Assembly: GCA_011033025.1 (NCBI GenBank)
Contig: WFMF01000026.1
Span: 372,001-436,000, forward strand
Source: Beroe forskalii
Lineage: Eukaryota; Ctenophora; Nuda; Beroida; Beroidae
Direction of reading: 5' to 3'
DNA: 64,000 bases
This document shows positions 11,951-24,040 of this stretch, piece by piece (the first letter of the stretch is position 1; every line of letters starts with the position of its first letter). The notes under the pieces are model-generated. The model was not told the DNA's origin and made no database searches. It worked only from the letters and a program-made list of their open reading frames with translations. A program made the position numbers and the translations under genes.

Positions 11951-12769
11951 AAAGGGACACTTGACGCCTTGACATTACATCTCCCGACATTACATCCCCC
12001 AACACTACATCCCCCGACACTACACCCCCTTCTACAGTACTGTGAATCTATAGAGGAAAGTGGGTGGTCAAACGTTGCAGTTCGACGATTGCTGCGGCAT
12101 TTGACCCCCCCCCCCGGTATTAAATCCCCCGATGAATAAACATAGATCAAACGCACTGATACGCGGCTTAACCAAAGTGTCTAAGTGCGACATTTGACCC
12201 CCGACATCACATCCCCTCTATGTGCACAGTAAACTTCGATGCAACTGTGCTTGGGAGTGAAGGAGCTGGCGGCACTGGCCTTCGTTCTTGTTGCGGATGT
12301 TATGACTTCCTGCTGGAGGACGACGACTCCCCTTGATCTTCCCTCTCCACATGTGGAACGTCCGTGAGAGAGCTTCGGCTGGATCTGCTCGCACCACCAA
12401 CGCCCCGGAGTCCTTTCACCACTCCTTCAACTCCCTGCTGTCCTGCCACCACCCCTCAATCTGGATCCTTCTCAAGACACTCCAGACGCAGCAGAACCTA
12501 TCCAGAGCCAAGATGTTCCGTGTTACCAGAGGAGACGTGTTCAAGTAATCTGCCCTGGTGAGAAGGAGGAACGACAGGATCCAGAACCTCATCCAGAACT
12601 ACTCCAGACCTTCTGCTACAGCTTCCTATCTGGAATTCCTTACAATTACATGTCTTTCAAGTGTCGGGGGGTCAAGTGTCGGGGATGTAAAGTCGGGGGA
12701 TGTACTGTCGAGGGATGTACTGTCGGAGGATGTAATGTCGGGGGGGGGGGGGGTTAAATGTCGCCCTTT
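11951..12769. mobile_element. MULE-like nested element, copy 1
   Basis: An ~820-bp insert starts AAAGGGACACTTGAC and ends with the inverse of AAAGGGCGACATTTAAC. Each end has several ~16-bp units of the type CGACATTACATCCCC, in opposite orientation at the two ends. The centre encodes a broken transposase-like segment. The same insert is present in copy 2 of the host element. Confidence 0.7.
12330..12545 (+). pseudogene. Transposase C-terminal fragment (MULE-like)
   Basis: Residues include MWNVRERA, RTTNAPESFHHSFNSLL, CHHPSIWILLK and QNLSRAKMFR. This resembles the segment near the C terminus of MULE-type transposases (RTNNxxEGFHxxFxxxxxxxHPxIWxF). There is no catalytic core upstream, and a stop precedes the continuing frame (NDRIQNLIQNYS), so it is a remnant. 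Confidence 0.5.
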
Positions 12770-12858
12770 CCGCCCAAAACGAAGTCTCTACAACCTTCAA
12801 GAACTGAGATTTAAAAAATCGGCTATACTTGGCGCAATAACTATAACTAAGTATTGGC

Positions 12859-13024
12859 TGACGTGATCAAAACCTTTCAACCCCACTAGATCGGCACTGG
12901 AGGCACCCATCAACTTGAAACTCTCAGTACACGGAACGTGTCCACACTCCGTATACTGAAAGTTCCAAGTTGATAGGTGTCTCCAGTGCCGCCCAAGTGG
13001 GGTTGAAAGGTTTTGATCACGTCA
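12859..13024. repeat. Perfect-armed palindromic element, copy 1
   Basis: The arms TGACGTGATCAAAACCTTTC and its exact inverse enclose ~165 bp, with an inner inverted repeat (AACTTGAAACTCTCAGTA with its near inverse). A second hairpin around GGAGTGTCACCTCCAGAGGC follows at about 13,030-13,100. It would form a long stem if transcribed or extruded. Confidence 0.8.
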
Positions 13025-13763
13025 TGTAGTTGAAACTTTCAGTTCATGGAGTGTCACCTCCAGAGGCGACACTCCACGAACTGAAGGTTTCAAGTACATA
13101 GGTGGTTTCAACACTGCCTCAGAGAAGTTCCAAAACTTCGATTGTGTGGAGTACTCGGCCAATACTTATTGCGCTGAGTTTAGTCTTTCATATAAACGAG
13201 AGCCTTCATTATCTAAGACAATGACGTAGATACCCAGAAAAATATAATTTAGCCCATCGAGCACTTAAAAGATAAGGGTTAGGATCAGGATTAGGGTCAG
13301 GATTTGTAAAATTTAGGGTAAGGATTAATGTTAGGGTTATGGTTAAGGTTATGTTTAGGATTAAGATACAAAAAGATTGAGGTTTTTATCTGTGACGTCA
13401 CTAAAGAGCCGTTTATATGAGAGAGAAACCGAAAAGTTGCCTTCACCAGGGCTTGCGGGTACCAAAATGCCCATAAATCCGTTCCTGAGCATTTTAGGAC
13501 ATTATATGTTTGTTAACAAGTCAAATATACACATGGCAATTGCTAAGTTTTTTCTCCCAAGATGAAGTCTCTACGACCTTCCTGAGCCGAAATGATAAAA
13601 TCGCATAAATCAGGTCTTGCGCCTGCCCGAAAAATCAGTTTTTCGCCCATAAATTTGTTCCTGAGCATTTAAAGGCAGTATATTCATCAACAAGCCCTAA
13701 ATAAACATGGCCATTGAGCACATTTTCCACCCAAGATGAAGTCTCTAAGACCTTCATGGACTG

Positions 13764-14425
13764 AAAAAAGATTTAGGAGTGCAAGTTGTCCCGTCTCTAA
13801 AATGGAATGCCCAGCACAAAAAATTGCTAAATAAGGCCAGTCAAAAAATTGGCCTTCTTAGAAGAAATTGCTCCTTCAATAGAAACACAAATCAACGTAA
13901 AATTTTATTTTTAGCTATAATTCGGTCACAGTTTGAGCACTGTTCACAAATTTGGAGGCCTGTGCACAAAACAAACATCGATAAGTTTGAAGCCATGCAG
14001 AAAAGAGCCGTTAAGTGGGTTTTCAGTGAAGATTTTTGCAGCTATACCAAATCAGAATACCACCTTAAATTAAAGAATCTAGATGTCCTGCCAATGAAAT
14101 ACAAGTTTGATTATAACGACTTAGTCTTGTTCTATAAGATGTTTAATCATCCTAGCCCATTTTCAAGTATCCCTGAATATCTTAGGAAAGCACCTCCCTG
14201 ACCCAAAATTAACTCGATATACTAGGAGTATGTCATCATCTGATGAACTTCAATTAGAATGCTCCATAAAACCTAGAATAGATGTTTTAAAAATTCATAC
14301 TTCTACCGCACACATTTACTTTGGAATGAAGTTCCATTGAATATAAGATCTGAAAATTGCTTAACAACCGTTAAGACTAAACTCAAGGAATATCTCTGGA
14401 TGAAAGCGGACAGTGAATTTGACTA
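13764..14425 (+). pseudogene. LINE reverse transcriptase, C-terminal part
   Basis: KDLGVQVVPSLKWNAQHKK, then NKASQKIGLLRRN, IIRSQFEHCSQIW, MQKRAVKWVF and a tail with WNEVPLNIR is the classic region behind the reverse transcriptase of CR1/L2-like LINEs. The upstream half is missing because copy 1 of the foldback element abuts it. The frame breaks near 14,200 and continues in another frame to about 14,425. Confidence 0.8.
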
Positions 14426-14429
14426 ATTT

Positions 14430-15575
14430 TTGGTTAATATGTTAATATCCTAAACATGTGCTTTCCTATGATAAGGGTAAAGGGACAGGAAGATAGGTAA
14501 GGAACAGGAAGAAAGGAAAAGGTATACAAAGGGATTCATATCATGTTCATAGGGATCACCAGGTTCAGGTTCACCACCCACATCACATACATCTTTTTTG
14601 AATATTGCAGAGATTTATATCACTCAAGCACTCAGAGTAATAAAAGTAATTTATCATTATCTTATATATAATTTGGAGATGGCACGTGAATTATGTTTGT
14701 CTGTGCGGGCGCACAGTTTAAATTTGAGCTTGCCAAGAAAATATCAAGAAAAACGAATGCACACGGGAGAAATGAGGTGCCGTTGCTATGGAGTTGGATA
14801 TTTGCGCACGTGCAACATAAAGTAGTTCGTAAGGTAGTGCTACTATTACATTAGTGATTTAAGCTGTCGAGATGTTGCTTTTAAATGTTGATGTTTTTAA
14901 TTTTTTAGTTCATGAGGCATGTAGGAATATTTTAGACGACAGTTATCGGAAGTTTTGGATAGTAGGAAGTTATTACAAAAACTATCTAAGCAGTAAAGTT
15001 CAACCGATGAAATAAATTCGCATCGAACGATGTTCCTACGTCTCGGCGTGTTTCAAAATTAATGAGAAGTTCACGAATTTCGATTCAGAACACTTTACGT
15101 AAACGTAAGGGAAAATAAAATTGTTGAACTAACAAAACGCGACGCGCGCGCATTTTAATCTTGCGCGCAACGCAGAAACTCTGCGCGCGTCGCAAAGTTA
15201 ATTCAGATATATTTACGAACTTACAAAACAAAATGCGCGGCGTAAAATTATGAATTTGATTTTGCGCTTAGTCTGAGCCGAGTGAGCAATGTAATTGCAG
15301 GCCCACTGGGCCTGCTAGTTTTATTATATTTTTAAGATAAATTTTTACCATCTACTTTAAATGCAATTTTACCAATTATGTAACTAACTAATCTGTGTGA
15401 TTTAAGATTTTTGAGGGCGTAATTGTGCAGCATAGAGTAGTTTCGACTACTCTGCACGTGCCCCACTCATAGCATATGCAACAAGTTAGACTCTACTATG
15501 TTTATTTTTTATTCAACTATGATTATTCAATTCTTTTGGTTGGGGCATCCTCATGTTTCATGAATTATTTTATAT
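14430..15575. other. Non-coding stretch between LINE fragments
   Basis: Mostly AT-rich. At about 15,130-15,290 there is a CG-dense patch with inverted runs of GCGACGCGCGCGC and GCGCGCGTCGC, unlike its surroundings. No gene is seen. Confidence 0.5.
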
Positions 15576-15599
15576 AGGGCAAGTGACAATGTATAATTT

Positions 15600-15980
15600 G
15601 TTGTGTATACTATTTGTGATTTTAAAAAAGCATTTGATAGTGTAAATCATGACATAATTTTAGAGAAACTGAAATTTTCTTATGGCATTGATGGGTACCT
15701 ACTGAGATTCATTAAAGAATATCTTAAAGGAAGGCAACAGTGCGTATCCATTGATGGTTCTCTCTCAGGCATGTCCCCAGTTCTGTCTGGGGTACCCCAG
15801 GATCTATTTTAGGTCCATTGCTCTTTGTATTGTTTATTAACGATATAACTGAGGTTATCGACATCTCAACCAAGATTCTTCTTTATGCTGATGATATGAA
15901 AATCTTTAGGCAAATTAACAATGAACACGATCGTGTAATCTTGCAACAAGATATCAGCTCTCTCCAAAAGTGGGCTGTGT
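15600..15980 (+). pseudogene. LINE reverse transcriptase core fragment
   Basis: Shows the reverse transcriptase blocks in order: DFKKAFDSVNHDIILEKL, LSGVPQ, then after a frameshift near 15,810 GSILGPLLFVLFINDI and LLYADDMKIF with the catalytic YADD. It stops abruptly after LQKWAV, where unrelated sequence begins. It is a different copy from the 13.8 kb fragment, because the protein order would be reversed if they were one element. Confidence 0.85.
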
Positions 15981-16219
15981 TTAACTTCTAATCAATCTCC
16001 TTTGTAGCAATGAAAATGTGATAACAGGACCACGAACAGTGATCGAACTACTTTGGGTTTTGTAGTTATCCACCTTCAGTGGTAAGTTTATATTATTCAC
16101 AAGGGTTGTTATTTCATCATGAGTATATTTTGATTGTGATAATGTTTGCTGCCTTATATGTTCGAATACCTATACTTGTTATTGATTCCTAATATTCTAT
16201 TTCATTTCAGTTTGATATA

Positions 16220-16610
16220 TACCAATTGGTTGTTTCATTCAACTAACATTGGTAGCAGCCACTGTGGAATGGAGGTATCAAGCAAAAATCAGGTCCCAAG
16301 GTTTGATGGAACTGATTATAGGAGATGGAAAAAGATGGTTGCTATTTGGAAGACTGTTACTAAAGTTGAAGCTGCTAAAATGGGTCCTACACTTATACTC
16401 AATATGAAAGGAAAAGGCTTTGGATATTGCTTTAGAATTACAGGATAATGATATTGATAACCTTCGGAAAAAGCTCGAGGGAAGTTTATGGTAGCTCTGA
16501 TGAGCTTTTTAATCAGGTTTTGAAGAGTACGACTCTTTGAAGAGGAACTAATCAGCCAACAGGGGAATTCATCCATCTGTTTGAGAAAATCAAGCAAAAT
16601 AGTATGTAGG
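16220..16610 (+). pseudogene. Retrotransposon gag fragment with a primer-binding-like site
   Basis: VPRFDGTDYRRWKKMVAIWK followed by GPTLILNMKGK and, in other frames, LDIALELQDNDIDNL resembles the start of the gag at 9.2-10.2 kb. TTGGTAGCAGCCACTG just before it (about 16,249) looks like the initiator-tRNA primer site that follows a left LTR, so the DNA upstream may be an LTR end. The frame is broken by several shifts and no pol region follows. Confidence 0.55.
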
Positions 16611-16614
16611 CACT

Positions 16615-17676
16615 AGCAGCAACAAAAAAATTCCATAAAATGTACACTCTGTAGAACACTGAAGGACAAACCAAGAAAAAGTACAAAATGAAGAACTAGA
16701 TAACTCACTCATGAGTACACTTACACTGTAATCCGTATACATTGCACAGCTGTAGGTAATTATAGGTTTTGCAAATGTAAAAAGTATGATGATTCAAGGG
16801 TGTTGGTTATTGTGTTTGTGCGTAAATAGTAGGTACATCATACATACAGTTCTTTGGGAGTAAGGTAAAAGCTTGGTTATAAAACTGAACAGGGTAAATG
16901 AACACGGAAAATAAATAGGTATATGGTAGTATGGTACCTAAATGAGTTGGTCAAATAAATAGGGTACCTACTACCTACGTTACTATAAAAGCAAACAACT
17001 GCAAACATTTAAAGGTACTTTTTGTTTCATTTTCAAGATGAAATGCGGCAAACTAGCAAAATATAACCACTTGTGTTTCATGCCAGGGAGCTTTCATTGA
17101 GTTTTCGCTCCATATACACATGACTCAACTAGGTAATATTACTACTTAGGTATAAAAAACCAGTGTTGAAAGCGGAGAGCTTATATAGGTACCAAAAAAT
17201 CAAAATGTACCAATGACTTGGAATACTTATACAGATTAAAAACCCACTGTAAAATGAAAACTAAAAATCTTATGAAGTTATGAAAAAGTCTGAAATCTAT
17301 GGTTTATTAGGAGCTAAAGAATTACATGCGTAATTACATTCCCGCATGTACCTTAAGGCCTTTGTGTCCCTATCAAGTTGAATAATATAAATGGAGATGA
17401 AAAATTGCTACATTGGAACTTCAAATGGAAGATTTTGCTGCTCTAGGTGATTTACCCTTGGACACAGTGTAGGCCTTCATACTCAGTGAGTAATTCAGCC
17501 TCATCTGAATGAGAATTAGAATGCTAAACTTAAAGCTTTTAAGTCAAATTACAACTCTATAAAAGTCTAAATTGTAAAGAATATGTTAAACATGCATTGA
17601 TGCCATGAAAGCATGAAAGCATGAAGCAAAAAATTGCTCCTATTTTTCGTTGGTCTGCTTATTGAAGATCAAATGA
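16615..17676. other. Non-coding stretch
   Basis: AT-rich DNA with no recognised gene. It may be decayed retroelement downstream of the gag fragment. Confidence 0.4.
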
Positions 17677-17680
17677 TTAA

Positions 17681-18302
17681 AGGACGAGTAAAGCGAAATT
17701 TAAGGTATATGAAAAAATTCATATTATGATACTGTAGATATCATAATTAAAAACACTTTAGTCAAAGTCCGATGTTTCTATTCACTTCCTACTGCACGCT
17801 ATAGCTAAATCAAAGAGCAATTCTAGGCGCAAAATATGAGGCAGTATGGTCCCCAGTATCGAATTACACCCTGAGTTCACTATGTAAACACAGTATATGA
17901 GTATATATTGCACTGTTATTGACGGTTTTGATTGATTTATTCACGCCTCGATTATTAATTAGATAGATTTTTTGATTTCTTTTATTGACTCAGAAAATTG
18001 AGAATTCCACTAGACGAAACAAAACGCTGTTTAACCACTCATATACGATGGATAATTATACCAATACGCAAGATAAATAACATACAAAGTACATAACATG
18101 CAAGGTCGCGTGAATAGGAAGGGGACCAAATCTCGACATCAACTGCATGTTATGTATGATAAATATACGGAAGGGAATATCTCGTCTTGTGGGTGTGGTA
18201 GAATCTTCGTTTTTTAACGATTAGATTAGAGAATTGCCCTAGATTCTGTGTACAACGTCTGAAAACGATATTTGAATAAAATTTCTTCGCTTTACTCGTC
18301 CT
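17681..18302. mobile_element. 622-bp MITE with TTAA target duplication
   Basis: Left end AGGACGAGTAAAGCGAA, with the inverse at the right end (TTCGCTTTACTCGTCCT). It is flanked on both sides by TTAA (17,677-17,680 and 18,303-18,306). TTAA duplications are the hallmark of the piggyBac superfamily, though the terminal bases are not the usual CCY. No transposase is encoded. Confidence 0.8.
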
Positions 18303-19473
18303 TTAAGAAAAAGTCCGACAGAGCAACAGCTGACTCCTGCAGAAAAACAAATGGACAGCACGCCCAGTCAAACTCACCAAAACGTACTCTTTAGCACAAT
18401 AATCATGATAAATAATAAATAATCATAATAAAAGCTAGGTACCTATATAACTATATAGTTAGGGCAGTTATGACAAAAATATTGGAATTGGCTGCAAAAG
18501 GTCATTAAAGTTGCTTCCATGCGTTTTTCGGTAGTTTAGGGTGTAAATAATCGGAATTTCACGGGAAGCAAATTTTTCGACCTGCGGAACATGCTCCCAG
18601 GGCCACGCCCATCAGGACCGTGGGAAAATTTTGAAAATTTATATTTTATGGGAAATATGGCATGTGGGACCACTAACTATACCTAAAATTGGCCGCTGAG
18701 TCGATTCCCGGCAATATTGAACACTTTAGAGCAATATTGACGCCAAAAATTTCGAATATATTGCCAAAAATCGTGTTGCGCCCATGAATACAGTCAAAAA
18801 TTGGATTTAAAAGTAGACAAACTCTACACCAAACGATTTTGCATGGTTTCCATGGTTTTTTGCATGAAAAATCGATCTAACAACTTTCCACACCTCTCCG
18901 GGGTGAGAAAAGTGCCAAAAAATCGATTTTTTTTATTGAGCTAGAGCCGAGTGATATATTAAAATTCTATCTCGGCTCAGGAAGGTCGTAGAGACTTCGT
19001 TTTGGGCGGAAAATGTTCACAATGGCCATGTTTATATACGACTTGTTAACAAACATATGCCCCTAAAATGCTCAAGAACGGAGTTATGGACAAAAAAATC
19101 AAAATTTTGGTACCAGCGAGCCCTGATTAAGGCGATTTTTGTATCTCAGTCCATGAAGGTCTTAGAGACTTCATCTTGGGTGGAAAATGTGCTCAATGGC
19201 CATGTTTATTTAGGGCTTGTTGATGAATATACTGCCCTAAAATGCTCAGGAACAAATTTATGAGCGAAAAACTGATTTTTCGGGCAGGCGCAAGACCTGA
19301 TTTATGCGATTTTATCATTTCGGCTCAGGAAGGTCGTAGAGACTTCATCTTGTGTGGAAAATGTTCGCAATGGCCAAATTTATATACGACTTGCTAACAA
19401 ACATATGCCCTAAAATGCTCAGAAACGGGGTTATGGCGAAAGACTAAAATTTTGGTCTGCGAGCCCTGTCTAA

Positions 19474-19788
19474 GGGGCCGTCCATAAAGGACGTCCGCAA
19501 TGAGGGGGGAGTCTGGCCAATACGTACGTTTGCGGACGTAGGGGGGAGGGTGGTGTTTAGCCAAATGCGGACGTCCGCAATTCATGGAAATTTTGGACGA
19601 TTTGACGGCTGTTTCACTAGAAAATCATGAAATTTCGGGGCCAAAAATGATGACCCAAAACATTTTGAAGAAAAATGCGGACGTTCGGGGGGGAGGGAGG
19701 GGCTTCTGGATTGCGGACGTTTGCGGACAAGAGGGAGGAGGGGTCTGAAATGGCCGAAATATTGCGGACGTCCTATATGGATGGCCCC
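19474..19788. mobile_element. 315-bp MITE, copy 2
   Basis: Same as the copy at 11,246 with the same TAA flanks, nested at the equivalent place in the second foldback element. Confidence 0.85.
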
Positions 19789-20178
19789 TAAGGCGATTTT
19801 TTAATCTCATTCCATGAAGGTCGTTGAGACTTCATCGTGGGAGGAAAATATATCCATATACATGTAAAATCCAATATAATTTTCCAAAAACATCGGAAAA
19901 TCAAATGAGGGACACTTCTTGAGACTTAAAAAACAATAGTAAAACATTTGCTCCACTATCAACTCGGCAATAAAGATTTACTTTTTAGACACGAGACTCG
20001 AAACACCCTGTATAGCTCACTCGGCGGTGCTTCGCGCCAACTCGTTCACAAGTTTTGAAAAAAGTACGGATTGAAACCATCTAGGTAACCATCCAATAAT
20101 TAACCAAAAGCAAAATATTCAATTTTCATTGTTCGTCGGTTAAACCATGTGATATGAGTCGTGCTTAAAACTATGGGT

Positions 20179-20992
20179 AAAGGGACACTTGACCCCTCGA
20201 CATTACATCTCCCGACATTACATCCCCCGACACTACATCCCCCGACACTACACCCCCTTCTACAGTACTGTGAATCTATAGAGGAAAGCGGGGGGTCAAA
20301 CGTTGCAGTTCGACGATTGCTGCGGCATTTGACCCCCCCCCGGTATTAAATCCCCCGATGAATAAACATAGATCAAACGCACTGATACGCGGCTTAACCA
20401 AAGTGTCTAAGTGCGACATTTGACCCCCGACATCACATCCCCTCTATGTGCACAGTAAACTTCGATGCAACTGTGCTTGGGAGTGAAGGAGCTGGCGGCA
20501 CTGGCCTTCGTTCTTGTTGCGGATGTTATGACTTCCTGCTGGAGGACGACGACTCCCCTTGATCTTCCCTCTCCACATGTGGAACGTCCGTGAGAGAGCT
20601 TCGGCTGGATCTGCTCGCACCACCAACGCCCTGGAGTCCTTTCACCACTCCTTCAACTCTCTGCTGTCCTGCCACCACCCCTCAATCTGGATCCTTCTCA
20701 AGACACTCCAGACGCAGCAGAACCTATCCAGAGCCAAGATGTTCCGTGTTACCAGAGGAGACGTGTTCAAGTAATCTGCCCTGGTGAGAAGGAGGAACGA
20801 CAGGATCCAGAACCTCATCCAGAACTACTCCAGACCTTCTGCTACAGCTTCCTATCTGGAATTCCTTACAATTACATGTCTTTCAAGTGTCGGGGGGTCA
20901 AGTGTCGGGGATGTAAAGTCGGGGGATGTACTGTCGAGGGATGTACTGTCGGAGGATGTAATGTCGGGGGGGGGGGTCAAATGTCGCCCTTT
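20179..20992. mobile_element. MULE-like nested element, copy 2
   Basis: Matches the element at 11,951 apart from a few substitutions and a shorter G tract. It contains the same transposase-like fragment at about 20,556-20,771 (RTTNALESFHHSFN; copy 1 reads RTTNAPES). Confidence 0.7.
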
Positions 20993-21081
20993 CCGCCCAA
21001 AACGAAGTCTCTACGACCTTCAAGAACTGAGATTTAAAAAATCGGCTATACTTGGCGCAATAACTATAACTAAGTATTGGC

Positions 21082-21246
21082 TGACGTGATCAAAACCTTT
21101 CAACCCCACTAGATTGGCACTGGAGGCACCCATCAACTTGAAACTTTCAGTACACGGAACGTGTCCACACTCCGTATACTGAAAGTTCCAAGTTGATAGG
21201 TGTCTCCGGTGCTGCCCCAGTGGGGTTGAAAGGTTTTGATCACGTC
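21082..21246. repeat. Perfect-armed palindromic element, copy 2
   Basis: Second copy of the palindrome at 12,859, with identical outer arms (TGACGTGATCAAAACC and its inverse). Confidence 0.8.
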
Positions 21247-22649
21247 ATGTAGTTGAAACTTTCAGTTCATGGAGTGTCACCTCCAGAGGCGACACTCCAC
21301 GAACTGAAGGTTTCAAGCCCATAGGTGGTTCCAACACTGCCTCAGAGAAGTTCCAAAACTTCGATTGTGTGGAGTACTCGGCCAATACTTATTGCGCTGA
21401 GTTTAGTCTTTCATATAAACGAGAGCCTTCATTATCAAAGACAATGACGTAGATACCCAGAAAAATATAATTTAGCCCATCGAGCACTTAAAAGATAAGG
21501 ATCAGGATAAGGGTCAGGATTTGTAAAATTTAGGGTAAGGATTAATGTTAGGGTTATGGTTAAGGTTAGGTTTAGGATTAAGATACAAAAAGATTGAGGT
21601 TTTTATCTGTGACGTCACTAAAGAGCCGTTTATATGAGAGAGAAACCGAAAAGTTGCCTTCACCAGGGCTTGCGGGTACCAAAATGCCCATAAATCCGTT
21701 CCTGAGCATTTTAGGGCATTATATGTTTGTTAACAAGTCAAATATACACATGGCAATTGCTAAGTTTTTTCTCCCAAGATGAAGTCTCTACGACCTTCCT
21801 GGGCCGAAATGATAAAATCGCATAAATCAGGTCTTGCGCCTGCCCGGAAAATCAGTTTTTCGCCCATAAATTTGTTCCTGAGCATTTTAGGGCAGTATAT
21901 TCATCAACAAGCCCTAAATAAACATGGCCATTGAGCACATTTTCCACCCAAGATGAAGTCTCTAAGACCTTCATGGACTGAGATACAAAAATCGCCTTAA
22001 TCAGGGCTCGCTGGTACCAAAATTTTGATTTTTCGTCCATAACTCCGTTCTTGAGCATTTTAGGGCATATGTTTGTTAACAAGTCGTATATAAACATGGC
22101 CATTGTGAACATTTTCCGCCCAAAACGAAGTCTCTACGACCTTCCTGAGCCGAGATAGAATTTTAATATATCACTCGGCTCTGGCTCAATGAAAAAATCG
22201 ATTTTTTGGCACTTTTCTCACCCCGGAGAGGTGTGGAAAGTTGTTAGATCGATTTTTCATGCAAAAAACCATGGAAACCATGCAAAATCGTTTGGTGTAG
22301 AGTTTGTCTACTTTTAAATCCAATTTTTGACTGTATTCATGGGCGCAACACGATTTTTGGCAATATATTCGAAATTTTTGGCGTCAATATTGCTCTAAAG
22401 TGTTCAATATTGCCGGGAATCGACTCAGCGGCCAATTTTAGGTATAGTTAGTGGTCCCACATGCCATATTTCCCATAAAATAAAAATTTTCAAAATTTTC
22501 CCACGGTCCTGATGGGCGTGGCCCTGGGAGCATGTTCCGCAGGTCGAAAAATTTGCTTCCCGTGAAATTCCGATTATTTACACCCTAAACTACCGAAAAA
22601 CGCATGGAAGCAACTTTAATGACCTTTTGCAGCCTGATTGGCATAACTG

Positions 22650-23791
22650 ATCTGACTAATATTATTAGCTTGAGCTAATACCGGTCAGAAGTCATGAAAG
22701 TGATCTAGAGACTTGAGGAGTACCAGCAGTTAAACTTCTGAGATAGGTAATGTTTCTTTGTTTTAAAGATTGACGTCTTATAACTTTATAATCGACTTAA
22801 ATAACTAAATAAGTGACAAGTCAATACAATCTTGCAATAAATAAATTGAAAGGAAATAATATTTAAAATTCTAAAATTGAATTGAATTGAATTGAATATC
22901 AATCAGCAGAAAGCTCAGATACACAAGCTGATCCTGTGAGTGCCGATGATCGATATGGAAATGCCACATACATATACTGTTTCATGTGAACAAAGACCAA
23001 ATTGATCATGATGGGTACCTTAAGAACTGACTGGGTCAAGGTGGAAATCCATGACAGTAAAATTCGGAAAAAATAAAAATGCAATACGCAGAGCCGGCAC
23101 AAGCAACAGATAAAATGGCATGAAAAGTTGTAGCAGCACACCCAGAGACTGAACACGAGGTGAGTGAAGCCAGCGCTCGATTTTGGAGCGAGGCTGGACG
23201 CCCGAGCAACTTACCGAGAATTCACTGAAACGCCCATAACTTTTGATCCATTACCCCTTTTTCAAATATTTTTGCATGAATGTGTAGCTGAGAATGAGAT
23301 CTATCGAATGGTATAAGATTTGTAAAAAGTTTTTGAAATAATTTTCACTCATTTGCCAACCAGAGCAAAATATCGCTATGAAATGCTAAACGAACGCGCG
23401 CGCGTCGTTCCGTAGCGCTACACCTTAACCCCTGATAATGACGTCGACACGCGCTCAGCCAATCAGATCGTGCAGCAAATTCTGCTGCACAGCCTGTCGT
23501 ATTGAGCCCTACCCTCCCCGCGGAGAAAAATGGCGCGCGGCGGAGGGTAGGGTAAAATCCTACTAGACGAAGATATAACGAAATTTAGTCAGTTTCGAAC
23601 AGAAACTGCCAGTTTGGTCCGAAACTAACTTCATTTTGCAATATCTTCTTCATTTTTCCCTATCCAGGGGTGTCGCGAAACGACACCCCTGGTTTGGAGC
23701 AAGGCGCGGCGCGCGCGTAAGACTAGGGATCTGGTTAGAGCGATCCTCATTTGTGTATGAAAATGCTTCAATATTTCAACACAGGCTATCT
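22650..23791. other. Non-coding repeats and hairpins
   Basis: 22,873-22,898 is a run of GAATT units, the type of microsatellite that ends some LINEs. 23,395-23,560 is CG-rich and has inverted pairs such as CCCTACCCTCC with GGAGGGTAGGG. 23,667-23,695 is a perfect hairpin (CCAGGGGTGTCG, loop, CGACACCCCTGG). No gene is recognised. Confidence 0.6.
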
Positions 23792-24040
23792 TATGCCATA
23801 AACAATATTCCTGGAAAAGTTGGTATCAATTGGACATGACATTCACAAATGGTTTTATGAGTGAAGTGGTCAAAATTTGCATGCAGCACTTCCACTCCGA
23901 AATTATATAATGTTGTGCAAAGTAACATCAAACATGTATGTCCATCTTTGCTGGTTCCCTATGTCCGTATAAGACATTGCCATGGTGTTCAAGTATGGAG
24001 TTGGAAAAAATTCTTGTAGATTGATGTCTTGATGAAAGAT
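23792..24040. repeat. 249-bp direct repeat, copy A
   Basis: Practically identical to 24,670-24,918; both start ATGCCATAAACAATATTCC and end TGATGAAAGAT. Its last ~55 bp recur in diverged form at about 27,650-27,700. The copies are ~880 bp apart and could be terminal repeats of a small element, but the DNA between them codes for nothing I recognise. Confidence 0.7.

Larger units (their letters stand above)
10248..13763. mobile_element. Composite foldback element, copy 1 (right end truncated)
   Basis: Nearly the same sequence as 18,465 to about 21,980, starting with CAGTTATGAC. The left arm contains tandem ~170-bp subrepeats around GGAAGGTCGTAGAGACTTC (about 10,757, 10,925, 11,100 and 11,590). 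It carries a nested 315-bp MITE, a MULE-like remnant and a palindrome at matching offsets. The right arm stops at the sequence TTCATGGACTGA, where LINE sequence begins, so roughly the last 690 bp are missing. No intact long reading frame is present. Confidence 0.85.
18465..22649. mobile_element. Composite foldback element, copy 2 (complete, ~4.2 kb)
   Basis: The terminal ~1 kb at each end is an inverted copy of the other: the left starts CAGTTATGAC and the right ends with the inverse of CAGTTATGCC, with both arms continuing through GCTGCAAAAGGTCATTAAAG. Inside each arm are ~170-bp tandem subrepeats. The middle holds the nested MITE, MULE-like remnant and palindrome shared with copy 1, then a G-rich stretch with TTAGGGTAAGG-like units (21,490-21,590). 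I could not find a target duplication. No transposase of its own is visible. Confidence 0.85.

Noticed and set aside
13265-13375. TTAGGG-like runs (also 21,490-21,590) as interstitial telomere
   Set aside because: Only degenerate mixed units such as TTAGGGTAAGG and GTTAGGGTTATGG within the foldback element; not a clean telomeric array.
13764-15980. The two LINE reverse-transcriptase pieces as one element
   Set aside because: The C-terminal part lies before the core in the same orientation, so they must be separate copies or rearranged.
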